Shown here: positions 35,659 through 48,500 of the stretch, in pieces
How the letters are laid out: each line of letters begins with the position of its first letter
Position numbering within the stretch: the first letter of the stretch is position 1
DNA from: Albula goreensis
Lineage: Eukaryota > Chordata > Actinopteri > Albuliformes > Albulidae
NCBI GenBank assembly: GCA_022829145.1
Contig: CM040745.1
Location: 33,572,406 to 33,636,405 of the forward strand
Length of the DNA: 64,000 nt
Reading direction: 5' to 3'
Position numbers and translations under genes: made by a program
The notes under the pieces: model-generated
What the model was told of the DNA's origin: nothing
Database searches by the model: none
What the model saw: the letters and a program-made list of their open reading frames with translations, nothing else

Positions 35659-37580
35659 GCTGGTGTGTGGTGGATGGTAAAATAGCTGTTACACTGTTAA
35701 TATGCTGCTGGTGTGTGGTGGATGGTAATGTAGTTGTTACACTGTTAATATGCTGCTGGTGTGTGGTGGATGCGAATGTAGTTGTTACACTGTTAATATG
35801 CTGCTGGTGTGTGGTGGATGGTAATGTAGTTGTTACACTGTTAATATGCTGCTGGTGTGTGGTGGATGGTAATGTAGTTGTTACACTGTTAATATGCTGC
35901 TGGTGTGTGGTGGATGGTAATGTAGTTGTTACACTGTTAATATGCTGCTGGTGTGTGGTGGATGGTAATGTAGTTGTTACACTGTTAATATGCTGCTGGT
36001 GTGTGGTGGATGGTAATGTAGATCTTACACTGTTAATATGCTGCTGGTGTGTGGTGGATGCTAATGTAGTTGTTACACTGTTAATATGCTGCTGGTGTGT
36101 GGTGGATGGTAATGTAGTTGTTACACTGTTAATATGCTGCTGGTGTGTGGTGGATGGTAATGTAGTTGTTACACTGTTAATATGTTGCTGGTGTGTGGTG
36201 GATGGTAATGTAGTTGTTACACTGTTAATATGCTGCTGGTGTGTGGTGGATGGTAATGTAGTTGTTACACTGTTAATATGCTGCTGGTGTGTGGTGGATG
36301 GTAATGTAGTTGTAACACTGTTAATATGCTGCTGGTGTGTGGTGGATGGTAATGTAGTTGTTACACTGTTAATATGCTGCTGGTGTGTGGTGGATGGTAA
36401 TGTAGTTGTTACACTGTTAATATGCTGCTGGTGTGTGGTGGATGCGAATGTAGTTGTTACACTGTTAATATGCTGCTGGTGTGTGGTGGATGGTAATGTA
36501 GTTGTTACACTGTTAATATGCTGCTGGTGTGTGGTGGATGGTAATGTAGTTGTTACACTGTTAATATGCTGCTGGTGTGTGGTGGATGCGAATGTAGTTG
36601 TTACACTGTTAATATGCTGCTGGTGTGTGGTGGATGGTAATGTAGTTGTTACACTGTTAATATGCTGCTGGTGTATGGTGGATGGTAATGTAGTAAGTTA
36701 CACTGTTAATATGCTGCTGGTGTGTGGTGGATGGTAATGTAGTTGTTACACTGTTAATATGCTGCTGGTGTGTGGTGGATGGTAATGTAGTTGTTACACT
36801 GTTAATATGCTGCTGGTGTGTGGTGGATGGTAATGTAGTTGTTACACTGTTAATATGTTGCTGGTGTGTGGTGGATGGTAATGTAGTTGTTACACTGTTA
36901 ATATGCTGCTGGTGTGTGGTGGATGGTAATGTAGTTGTTACACTGTTAATATGCTGCTGGTGTGTGGTGGATGGTAATGTAGTTGTAACACTGTTAATAT
37001 GCTGCTGGTGTGTGGTGGATGGTAATGTAGTTGTTACACTGTTAATATGCTGCTGGTGTGTGGTGGATGGTAATGTAGTTGTTACACTGTTAATATGCTG
37101 CTGGTGTGTGGTGGATGCGAATGTAGTTGTTACACTGTTAATATGCTGCTGGTGTGTGGTGGATGGTAATGTAGTTGTTACACTGTTAATATGCTGCTGG
37201 TGTGTGGTGGATGGTAATGTAGTTGTTACACTGTTAATATGCTGCTGGTGTGTGGTGGATGCGAATGTAGTTGTTACACTGTTAATATGCTGCTGGTGTG
37301 TGGTGGATGGTAATGTAGTTGTTACACTGTTAATATGCTGCTGGTGTATGGTGGATGGTAATGTAGTAAGTTACACTGTTAATATGCTGCTGGTGTGTGG
37401 TGGATGGTAATGTAGTAAGTTACACTGTTAATATGCTGCTGGTGTGTGGTGGATGGTAATGTAGTTGTTACACTGTTAATATGCTGCTGGTGTGTGGTGG
37501 ATGGTAATGTAGTTGTTACACTGTTAATATGCTGCTGGTGTGTGGTGGATGGTAATATAGCTGTTACACTGTTAATATGC
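35659..37580 (+). repeat. 48-bp minisatellite, about 40 tandem copies
   Basis: The unit starts GCTGGTGTGTGGTGGATGG, continues TAATGTAGTTGTTACAC and ends TGTTAATATGCT. It spans 1,922 bp, matching 40 units of 48 bp, a few of which are 49 bp. Most copies are identical. Diagnostic variants are GCGAAT in place of GGTAAT, TATGTTGCTG, TGTAACACTG, GATCTTACAC and GTATGG with an AAGTTA insertion. Because 48 is a multiple of three, it produces long repetitive open frames that should not be called genes. Confidence 0.97.
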
Positions 37581-38129
37581 TAATTGTTGTCATCATAATG
37601 CTTAACCTTTTTCAAGGAATTAATTCTATTGTGCCCTCATTAGCAATACGACAGAGGCCCCCATGGCAGTTAGCTGCAACTTCTACATCCAAACTGACAC
37701 TAAGCCTCAAGCAGTTAAGCAGAAGCACACTGCTACAGCAACAGTCGCCCTCCATGAAGCCTCATTCAGTGTGTTGCCGACCCTATGGCCAAGCAGACAC
37801 GACTATGGCTGCCTTCATGTCACACACATCTGCATTGCCTCAGATAGAGCATCAACAGGTCAAACAGAGAAAGTGACAGTGCCAATTTGCAAAGAAGGCT
37901 GTAGACAATTTCAACAAAATGACCTCTTCCATATGACAGTGACATTATGCAAGGGAGGTCTGAATTGCCTTCAAGATAAAGAATCAATTTAGATTTACAT
38001 TGCAGCTAGATTTAAATAAATGTCTATGCAAGAAATATTCCTTAAATGTGTGTATGTTTTTTTTGGATTGTGTCTCACAACTTCTACTAGATTTGTCATC
38101 ACTCTGTTCATGACAGTCGATCATATAAT
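37581..38129. other. intergenic, no gene seen
   Basis: Sequence flanking the minisatellite, with two overlapping short open frames that have no recognisable domain. Confidence 0.6.
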
Positions 38130-41100
38130 TCACTTTTTATTTTTCTGAGATTGAGTAAATATATTGTATGAAGTTAATTTTCTTTGTGACTGGATATCTT
38201 GTTCCCATTCCACTGTTACTTTTTTTTCCAAGCTGGATGCAAACTGTTCAACAAAATTGTCCAGGTTAGCTCTGCGCAGCCAGCGATGTGTGGCACGGAC
38301 CTCCTGTCTGCGATCCAGCTTTAGCTGTGGTGCAGCGAAAGCAGCCAGCACATCATTAAAAGATGTTAGTACCAGCTTTAAAGGGACTCCTGCGCATTGG
38401 CTGTTAGACGAGAAAATGAGGCTGTCTTAAACAGCCGCATCGGAACACTGTCTGCATTTATGTGAATGGCACCGAGGCTACATCGCAAACCCAATTCAAC
38501 GTCCAACTGATCAGCATCTTAACTTGAGCGATTCTGCTTCAGAATCGGCCCATAGCTTTCAGACCCTTCTTGAAGCCTGTTTGTTCTGAATGAAGCCGCT
38601 GATACCCATTATAATGGGACTGGTCTTGCAGGCAAGACTTCTTACAGTTGATGTATGTTTAAAAACAATTCATACCCTTCGGCTATCCTCTATCAGGAAT
38701 ATTTACACGTCTATTTTGGCATCAGTAACACAAGCCAAGAGCACTGTGATTTTGATCCAAAAGGCCATTGAATCCCATTAATAGCAACTTGATTAAAGAG
38801 TGCAGATGAGCAGTTGAGAGTATACAGCAGAAAATGCATGGATGCAAGAGTGACGAGTGCTTTAACTGCTTCATTACTCCCTAAGACAGCAAGGATCTCT
38901 CATTATGACCCAGACCTTTTGACCCCAACATTTTTCCTCTAATGATCTTTCTACCAAAGGGATTTGGTCTAACAATTGCTTGTTGTGAGAACAGAGAGTG
39001 AATAAAAGAAATGGGAACAAGGGCATAGCAACTTCCAATGGTCCGAAAAGCCAGGGATGAATGGTGACTTACCTTAGCTATAGGAAACTTCTCTTCTGTC
39101 TCCCACACAAGTCTTCTGGCTACTTCCACAGCCTGAACACCGCTTCCTGTATCTTCATTTAAGGCGCAGTTTATTTTTTTTTGAAAGATGAACAAAAAAC
39201 TTCAAACAAAATGCAAACGTGCAGCTCTATGAGCACTTCAAATGGGTTTTAAAAACACAAAAAAAGAGAAGAGGAAAGTTTCCTCTGTGTTACATCATGG
39301 CACCTAACTTCAGGCAAGGTCATGCCTTCTCATCTCTCAGAAGGGAAGTGTTTGTGACCCAAAATAAACCATTAAAAGTGTGCGTTTGTGAGTGCTACAC
39401 GTTAGCCGCTAACCTGTAACATTATTAATTTAAAGGCAGGTGGCCAGTTTGCCACAGGCTTTCAAAATAAACTGTGATTGACAAGTTTTACATCACTGAA
39501 AGAGACATAGCTGCTTCCCTTAAAACGAGCCTGAACATTTTGGTCAGTGTCACAGTCAGTAACCCTTGAACCAGGCACCTATAGCGTTCAATATGAGGCA
39601 ACCTCAGAGATACATGAAACGCTAGATGTGGCTTTTCCCTAAAAATGTATGTCATTCTTAATACCCAAAAGGATAATTGTTTGATTGGATAAAATTAGCT
39701 TCATTTAGCTAGTTTGCTTGCAAAGCTTCATTTTCAATTTTATACATTTTGGAATTTCAGATTCATTGCTATAATAACTCAATTTCGGCACCAACACTTT
39801 ACTCGAATTAAAGATAAATTCTGCAGTATAAAATGCTGATGTTTAAATTATTAATTATAGACCTAATTATATGAATAATTTCATAACATCTGCATGGTGA
39901 TTTCAGATTGACAGGGTATTTCATTGTGTTAGTTATCAAATCCTTTCTGTGAAAGCACAATTATAGGTAAGGCAATGGTTTTTGGTGTTCTTAGAATATG
40001 AACTTTCCAGCATCTTCTAAACATTTATTCCATCACTAATAATAGACACAATGGGCCCCAGCTGTTTGCTCGCCACATTCTTCTTAGCTTTCTATTAGCC
40101 GAAAGTATATGCTTGAAAAATAAATAACTGAAAGGATTGTGGATTTGCGGCTCCTAGAATAACGCTTAAGTGCGATGGTTCAGAGGTGAGCAGACTCCGT
40201 AGCCGGAGCGTTCACAGAGGAGATCGGCCATTCCTCAGATGACCTCGGTACGGGCTGCAGGACTGTCTCAGCGCTGCTGTCAAAACAGCGCGAGAAGATT
40301 AATGTCTCCACTACATCACAGTGGGTGGCTGTTTTTGTGTTTCAGCTTGTTTGTGCACGTACGCATGCATACTCATTATAATCCACCAATTCTAGATGCA
40401 TTTAAATGTTCAACTTAAAAGTTCGGATAGCAGTTATGTAACCTAATTCTGGCAGAATTGGGAGAGTACTCATTTTTAGAACCAAATCACGACAATTTCA
40501 ATATGTATGTAGTTTTGAATCACTGTGATTTTGTGGTCTCAAAATAACTACCTACGAGTCGTTTTACCTGTTTACCAGCATCAGTACAGGTATTCTCCCC
40601 TACATACACAAATTTGGTACGTCCTTTACTTTTGTGTAACTCCTTTTAAGCACTCGGTACACAATCTGTCCACAAATCTGTGCTGCCTTGCTACAAAAGG
40701 GAAAATCACCCATAAACTGAACAAGCAGATTTTTATTTCTTCATACCTAAACTTTAATGTCCATGAATATCTGTTTACACATTTTAATTGATCTGTGGAT
40801 GACATCGGTAAAGTTGGCTAGATAAGTAGATAACCAGGGAACATTATGATACCCATTATAATGAAATACTGAGCAGACATCTATCTGGAAGGATATTCAG
40901 GGAACCTAGCTAGTTAGGAAATGTGAACTGTACTGCATTAGTCACATAATAGGAATGATTTATTTCTAAATTTAGATAAAAGGGGAAAAAACAACTTGAA
41001 TCTGTGAAGTATTTCAGCTTAAGGGGAAACTCTTTTTCTCATGTGTACCACATTTACAAAAGTCAAAAGGGTTATGGAAGATATGTATAAGTTTACTCTG

Positions 41101-42100
41101 ATTCATGAAAACAGAAAGGTCACTTTCATAGGGCATTTAAAAGGTGGAAGGATAGCCTGCCTTGAATTTGCAGGAATTCGTTCAGCACATTTTCACTTTC
41201 ACTACCTTGTGTTGTCAGGGCTCATTAGTGTTTCTACTCATTTCCAAGTAACAATGTGATGTACCACAATGATTTACCTTGTATATTTGAGCTAGGACAG
41301 TTTAACAGTAGGGCTGTCTTTGAGGCTGGTCTGACTGTTACAGCTACCAATACATTCTGTACAGAATTTGTCACAACCCAAGTGACAGGACCCTTTGTGT
41401 GATATTGCATCAGTGTTTGCACAACCAGATCACTGTAGCTTTGTCCACCGGGCCAGCCTAAACAAACACCATTTACACCAACACTAAACAACCTTCTGGA
41501 ATGAAGCTTTATTCCACTTAAATGACTAATTTTATGAGGTGATTTGATCTAAAAATAAATTTCATGCAATCAAAGAAATCACTGCCATCGCAAGTGGGTA
41601 ACCCTGGTCCTGAAGAGCAAAAAGGTATTCTGGTTTTTGCTGCGACCCAGCAATAAATGAATCTATTGCTGATTTTAAGGTGAATTAGAATAAGGTGAAT
41701 CCAGATTCAAGTGGCATCCTTTTCTTGACATCATCAAAAATATTCAACTGGTGAGGATGTATGTTCATCTATATTTTACAGATGAAACGTAGCTATCCTG
41801 TTCAAGTTACTGAGCAAATGAGGGGTTGTTCCAACTATACCAGTAAAATACATCATCGAATTAACTTACCTTTTTGAGTGTTTTATTAAAATAATAGAAA
41901 AACAGGAAGTAAAACTGGCGGGAGATCAATAATTCTTATAGCAGTATGCCCTTGTTTTAAGTGGCAAAAGACCCTTCACAAAGGCTAAACTGTTCCTCTA
42001 AAAGGACAGAGAAAAATAATGGCATTACTGAGTTTATGAGAATTTCATAAAATAGGCAATATTAAGGAACCCATGAGTAAACATCCTAAGTCATATCTGA
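38130..42100. other. intergenic, AT-rich, with weak exon-like stretches on the minus strand
   Basis: Unrecognised minus-strand open stretches lie at about 38130-38390, 39073-39150 and 41270-41450. The second ends in a perfect AAG|GTAAGT-type donor at 39072. No family was recognised and none is annotated as a gene. Confidence 0.4.
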
Positions 42101-42500
42101 GCTGGGTTTTTTTTTTTGGGGGGGGGGGGGGTTACGGGGAGGGAGTGCTTACTTAATTAAAAATCAATTAGATGACATTAGCGGAGGTAATTATTCTCCC
42201 CCTCGTCAGAGGCATTGTAGCGCGGGCTAATCCCCTCCTTATCTATTAGCGGTGACATTGAAGGCAGCCGACCACAGTGTCACATTCCAGCGGAGGGGAG
42301 AGAGGCGCGGGAGAGATGGGACACATCTGTCACAGGGAGGATGTGCGGAGTGCACCCAGCTAGGGGTGGGGGGGTGGCGAGGAGGAGGTCGCAGCTTTAT
42401 TGCAGCTGTCAGGGGCGGTGTGTGTGTGTGTGTGTGTGTGCGCGCGGGGAGGTGGGGGCCGCTCGTGAAAGAGAATCACACGTTTCTAGTTTAAGGCCTG
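42101..42500. other. candidate regulatory block with TG repeat
   Basis: T/G homopolymer at about 42109-42132, then a TAATTA-motif-rich, GC-balanced stretch at 42148-42300 and a (GT)n at about 42419-42440. Confidence 0.4.
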
Positions 42501-45500
42501 AGAAAAGCGGTCCCCTGTGGATTGAATAACCTCTAAACTAATTAATTCGGGGGGCCGCCTTTCAAGGCTCCGCGCGTTTCCGGAGCGCCGCTGAGCGAAG
42601 GGGTAGGCGTTCGCCTGCGATTTCAGACAAAAGCGGGGGAGCCCGACTGAAAGGATCACATTATTCCTCGCCGCGGAGGAAATCAGAGACTCCGGGATCG
42701 GGGCGGCATGTTGTAAAAGAGACACGTTGTGTTCTGCGAGGTTATTACTGTTTAAATGTATGCGTGCACGTTGGGGGGTGTTAATTTAGGCTTGGGGGGC
42801 ATCAGAGAGAGCAAGATGAATTCAGGACAGTGGAGCTCCCACTGTACAAATCCCTTCAGGACGTTCACAGCAGTGACTACAGTGGGAGTTACTTAAACAT
42901 CATCACTCATGAATAAGGGGTTCCCCAAAGTTTTGCTCTGCTAAAAATGACATGTGAGGACATTTACGGACTTGCACTTCTCTTCCTGGGCCAGGGATGA
43001 AGTCATTCTCTTGAAATCCTGCAGTTTGAGGACTTGCCTATTTAGGAACAACCCAGCCTCTTAGGACCTGAAGACGTGTGCAACAATGGTCTGGCAACCA
43101 AAGGGATCAGGTCAAACAAAGACGTGTGTGTATGGAGAGTGCACAAAAGAAACAAAAACAAGGGCCTGGCAACTTCCTCAATCCAAGCGGGGAATAAGCA
43201 GCTCGTACACACAGAAACATAGCACGTACATGGTGGTCCATGATTTGTTTTCCTGAGTGTGTGAAATCGAAGTTAGTGGGGGGTAGTGCTTTGAGTTATA
43301 CAAAAAAATATAGCGAGATTAAACAATGTAACCTTTCTTATTTATTTAGAAATATAATTACAATCTACCGCTACTCTCTATAGCCACTATAAATACATTT
43401 TTTAGAGGAATTTAATAAATAATGTCAGTTGGATGAAATGTACGCCTAGACCTACGGCTAGACCATGATGAGTTCTGTTAAAAAACCAGCTCTGATGAAG
43501 GTTTTTTTTGATACACAAGAGAATTTTTTTGGCAGATGGCATGGCACTAGGTCTCTGTCAAGCTTCAACGCATTGCTCTCACTGAAGCACACGAATCCAA
43601 TTGTGTTTCTAGAGCATCCAAAATTCCTGTGTGTACGGTCCCAATGTTGTACTCATCCCACCCGTAAGAAGCTGCACCAGTGCCCATGCCAGTCCATTCT
43701 TCAGGCCACTTTCATGAGCCTAGCGCTGTTTATTTTTTCTCCTGTGTGAGGCAGTTTGCTTATTTGATATGCAGAAAACATAAAACAAAACATTTTTAAA
43801 AACTCTTATGTAACTCAAATCAACCACCAAAAGAAAAATAAAGTGTTCGAATGGACCACCTTTCTCGTCGTACTTCGCCTTCCTGCTCCTGAACGTCCTC
43901 GACTGTCCTCTTCTTTTTCTAGGTGGGGTCACAGCTTCATCACCTTTAGGAACAGAAGTACATGATTCAGAATAATGCAAAAACTGTGTGCTTGTGTTTG
44001 CTTGCTATGCGTGAGACCTGTAGCCCATAGTAACTACCTAAAAACTGTTCTTTCTTTTCATACACATGCACATGTTCAGCGAGCTAAACAGCTACCTGGC
44101 TGTAACATCTATATCGGAAGCCACCTAGCTGGCTAGTTTACATTAGCTACCAACCTTTTAGGCTTCTTTATTTTCTATCAAAAAATACCTGCAAGCCATC
44201 TATACTGAGTAGAATATCAGCATTAGCTACAAAGTTGATTAACTTTGAAGTAAGTTTTTATTCTGAAGCTTGGGGTTGAGCCATGCGCCACTTGCACTCA
44301 AAAACCCTGTTTTGTCTCAGTGATTAGCTAGCTAGCTGGCTGGCTAACATAACCCTGTCACACGGCTGGGGTCAGACATTCAGTTTGTGAATCTCAGCCT
44401 CAGGTAAGGGAAGCAGGTCACATTTGTTCGCAACACTACTGCAAGATCAGCTAACAGCAAAGCAGCTAGCTCACAACCACAGAGCCTCGAGACTACAGTT
44501 CATTTCAGACAGTGTTCACTTGCTTTCTGATTCTGTTGGATCAGCTGGGAGCTAATTCTGGGACCACACTGGAGCCCAGACCACCTCACATCCTGACTGG
44601 ATGGTAGAATACTACCTAAAAAGTTACTAATTAGACAACGCTATCCATTCCCTGCTAAATTCACAAAGGATCATGTATATTACATTGCATGTGCCCGTAA
44701 AGAGACGAAGATTGATCGACTGAGCCCTGGCTGGAGCTACATAGGCACTGTGAATGGGTGAACACCCTGAATGATCATAGGGGCCCAGGGCTTGACAAGG
44801 GCCCAAAAAAATGTTCGAAAATGTCATCAGCATGATAGGGGGTCCCAATGTCATATTTTTTCATGGGGCCCATGTTTCCTGGAAGCAACCCTGCCCAGCC
44901 CAAGCAAGGTCAATACACTTATTGACACTCTGCCGCAGGCAATGGTTAAACGGGCCGATTTTGAGACAAAATTTACATTTGATTTAATTGAAAAGTGGCA
45001 GGAAAAACTGCCTCATCTCACTGAAAACAACTCCCAATCCCCATGATATTGTTTTTGTGTTCCAGCTTGAAATTTGAACACGAGGTCAGAAGTACCACAG
45101 GGAAAAAGAAAAACAAAGTTCGCTATTGTTTGTCATGCCCTAAGAACAAGCCCGGAGAAGTCCCACTTCTAATCTTTCAGCCTGCCTCCAAGTATAAGAG
45201 TGCACTGAGGCAAGTGTTAGTTTTAGCTGTGCTTCTTCCTGTCGGAAATCAAAAGCTAGACCCCCCCCACCCGCCTCTACCCCCCCCCACCCCCACCCAA
45301 GGTGCCACACCTCGTAGGCATTCAAAGGTTCTCTCGTGCCAGGGGAAGACGTTATGAAGCATCACGCACGCACAAGCGCTCGTGTCGGAGTCACGCGCTC
45401 TCCGGGAGGCACCGCTGATCCAGCCATCTGTTCTCCTAGTCAAACGCTCACTCGCGGCAGCGGCTTAACGGCTGCGAATTGGAACAGAGAGGTTTTTTTT

Positions 45501-48500
45501 TTTTTAAACGAGAGATTCAGGCGGGGCTCAGATAGCGGGAGCGGTAGACTGACTCCGGGCGGGTCGGGTTGCAGGAAGTTCTTTGCACGCAGCGGCGCCT
45601 GGAGCAGCCGCTATTAATCAGGCGGCTCCACCTGCAGATCGTTATGGATCGCTTACAACAATCTACACAGAAACGCCACCCCGCCCCCGGCCTTGCGGGG
45701 CCTCGCAATTTCCCCTAAAAAGAAGCTCCACGCTGCATTCACCCAGCATAATTACACAAAACAGAATTTTTTCCCCTGGCCTCTTTCCAGCGCTGATCAG
45801 TTATGCAGGTTTTTCTAGAGGGCCAGTTCTTTTAACCAAAAATGTTTGAGTTAGACCTATCTCCTTTTAACTGACCAAGACAGCCAGGTCTTCTTTTCAG
45901 CCTTTTTGTTTTATTGCTGACATATTTGCCTGTCAAACATGGCTGCTTGTCTTGGTTAGCCGAATGTGTATCAAGCTAACGAAACAGAACCCTTTATAAT
46001 TATTTGGCAATGTACATCAAAGACAGAGGAGAACTGAGATTGTAATTAATCTGGGCCTAATATTACAAAAAAAAACATACATTTTCTTTAAACTCAACCA
46101 CAATCCACGCCTCTGGTTGGCCACGTTCTCCCTCCTTTGTAAGATGGTCTCTCCTTGAGGTGCTTGTGAAAATAATGAATCAGCAGGTGCTTTTTGTTTC
46201 CTGTCAAAAATTAGTCATTAACATGGGAGTGTTTTGAGAAATTTTCTTTCAATGACCTGGCATTGAAAAACTTTAAAACAAACTGAGATAAAATCTGATT
46301 TTGTGAGCCTTTACAGAAATACAGAGTGATACATCAAAACTGCTCCAACTGCATGTCTAACCCTGTCATTCTGAGGTCTTTATCAGTAAGTTAGTGTCAT
46401 TAGACCATGGCTGGGACTCAATCAAGTGCACTCAGTCATATGCACAGGGCATATGCAATTCAGTTAAACAGACTTTACAATTCAACATAAATTTGAGTAT
46501 TTCCTATTTTATTGGAGGTAGGGAAGCATGACCTTCGGAATGTATTATTTATAGCATATAGGCCACCCTAAAAAGATTTACGTCTGTTTGGATCGACTTG
46601 CACATGCTATTAAAGACAGTAAGTCCAGGGTTCAGGGTCCATATCTTTGCCAACGCCTTATATGTAAACGTTTATGGCCAATGTGTAGCTGTCTGCGCCA
46701 TCACCGTTTATGCAACTGCGATTTAACATTGACCCAGACTCGCATTGTGCCTTTGATTTTGCAGCATTTATGTCCTCGGTTCTCAGATGTCTTTACCACC
46801 AACGTCCTTTTTTGTCTATATCTACTGGATATATATTTTTTAAAACGTCTTTACCACCTATGTAAAACCGACGGTGCAGCTTTACCACGCCGCCAAACGG
46901 ACCGGCTTCGCCCCCGTAGGGCTTTGTGTGCACCGACTGCGCTCATAAACACCTTCGTGCTTCTTGGCTCGGAGAGCAGTCAGCACTGTGTTACCACTGC
47001 GCTCCCGCGATTTATCTGTGGCAGGCTTCGGAGAAGGCGTTATAGTGTGAGAACCGCTGAAGATACAGAGCCCCCTTCCACCACCCCCTCCCTCCTCGCT
47101 TTCTCACTGTCGCTAGCGCCGACTCCACGGTTGAGGCGAATAAATTAGGCTGCTTTGAAAAGCTGCAGCTGCTGCCCGTAGCAGCCAAGACAGACTGACT
47201 CCTCATGTTTTTTAGGGCAGAAAGAAAAACACAGAATTGTGATGTTGTGAGTGTTTATATGCAAAAAATATGGCCCGCATTTCATTCCATTTAAAAACGA
47301 TTTCATTAACAAATGCTGCGGTACCACTAATGATCAAACACGAACAATAATACTCAAATTTACTCCAGACAGAAAATGTCAGCAGAACCACAGTCTGGTC
47401 GTTATCTAGCATTTTCCTGTATTAACAATGGTCTTGGGTTCTCTATAATATACACATGGTATCCAATTTAAAGGTCAAACACTAACAATTTCAATCAATA
47501 TATGATTCAAACTATATAAATTAGTGTGTTTTGGTATTTTCAGAGTTAGAAATAATTCTTAGTTCTAGATCCGACCAAGATATAGCAGTCATATTTTTGG
47601 TCATGATCTTTTTTTGTATTCAGGTACAGTTTTCACACAGTTTTCATATTTTGATGGGAAGTTTGCCTTTGGAAAGTCCACTTCTGTGTTCTGCAGCAGC
47701 TGAGAAGAATTTGTGCTGGTTTCCATCCAGTCTGCTCGATCACTGGAGGAACACAGGGATGTGAAGCCTGACTGGGGGCCTGTTCAATATGAAGCCTTCC
47801 AGTGAAGCTTAAACATGGGAAACATTTTGTGTCGCACACCGTCAGAGAGGTGAGGTTTTTGCAGCGTCATCTGTCGTTTCTTGTTTTGGATTCGACTTTC
47901 TGGGCCTTCTCCTGATTTTGCCTTGGCTAGGGGGGAACAGCATTTTTCAACTTCCCTCACAGACTCGGCTCCACTTACTATTTCTACAAAAAAAAACCTA
48001 AAACAAATGAACTAACCAACACCTCAGACAAATGGAGTAGTCCAACAAGGTGCCAGCCCTTGATAGCGTCCTTAACATTGATCTTGCCAAAAAGAGAAAA
48101 AAAGCAATTTTCTACCAATTGAGAAAGCCCACATCTACTTGGGTTGTGACTGAGATTACCATGCCCATTTCAGTTTTGTTTTCCCTCACTTTCAACATAT
48201 AATTTACCCTTTCTTTTGGCACTGGCCTCCACTGCCAGCTAAAGCTACGGTGATTTTGCTAAGATATTAGTAGGATGAAAAGGGAGGGGTCATTACAATG
48301 TGTGATCCCCATATTTCTAAAACGTCTAGATAAAGGCTTTAAAAATGTTGTATATAAAATAAAAAAGCCACTCCAAATAAAATGACATTCTTTTTAAATG
48401 GAAGTTCACACACTTATCCCCTTGCAGCACCTCACTTGCAGATAGGTTACTCGAAGCCTTCATGAAGGCAATTGTATCACATCCGCAATGAATAAAGCCA

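Noticed and set aside
35667..36737. 356-residue open frame with a 16-residue repeat (CCWCVVDGNVVVTLLI)
   Set aside because: It is a by-product of a 48-bp minisatellite whose unit is a multiple of three with no stop. The frame breaks at the 49-bp unit and no splice or start context supports translation.
36724..37410. 228-residue open frame continuing the same repeat
   Set aside because: Same artefact, restarted after the frame shift in the array.
35659..37580. CRISPR array
   Set aside because: The units are head-to-tail with no unique spacers, in a vertebrate genome.
46588..47148. 186-residue plus-strand frame
   Set aside because: No recognisable domain, no homologue known to me and no flanking splice sites; kept only as intergenic sequence.
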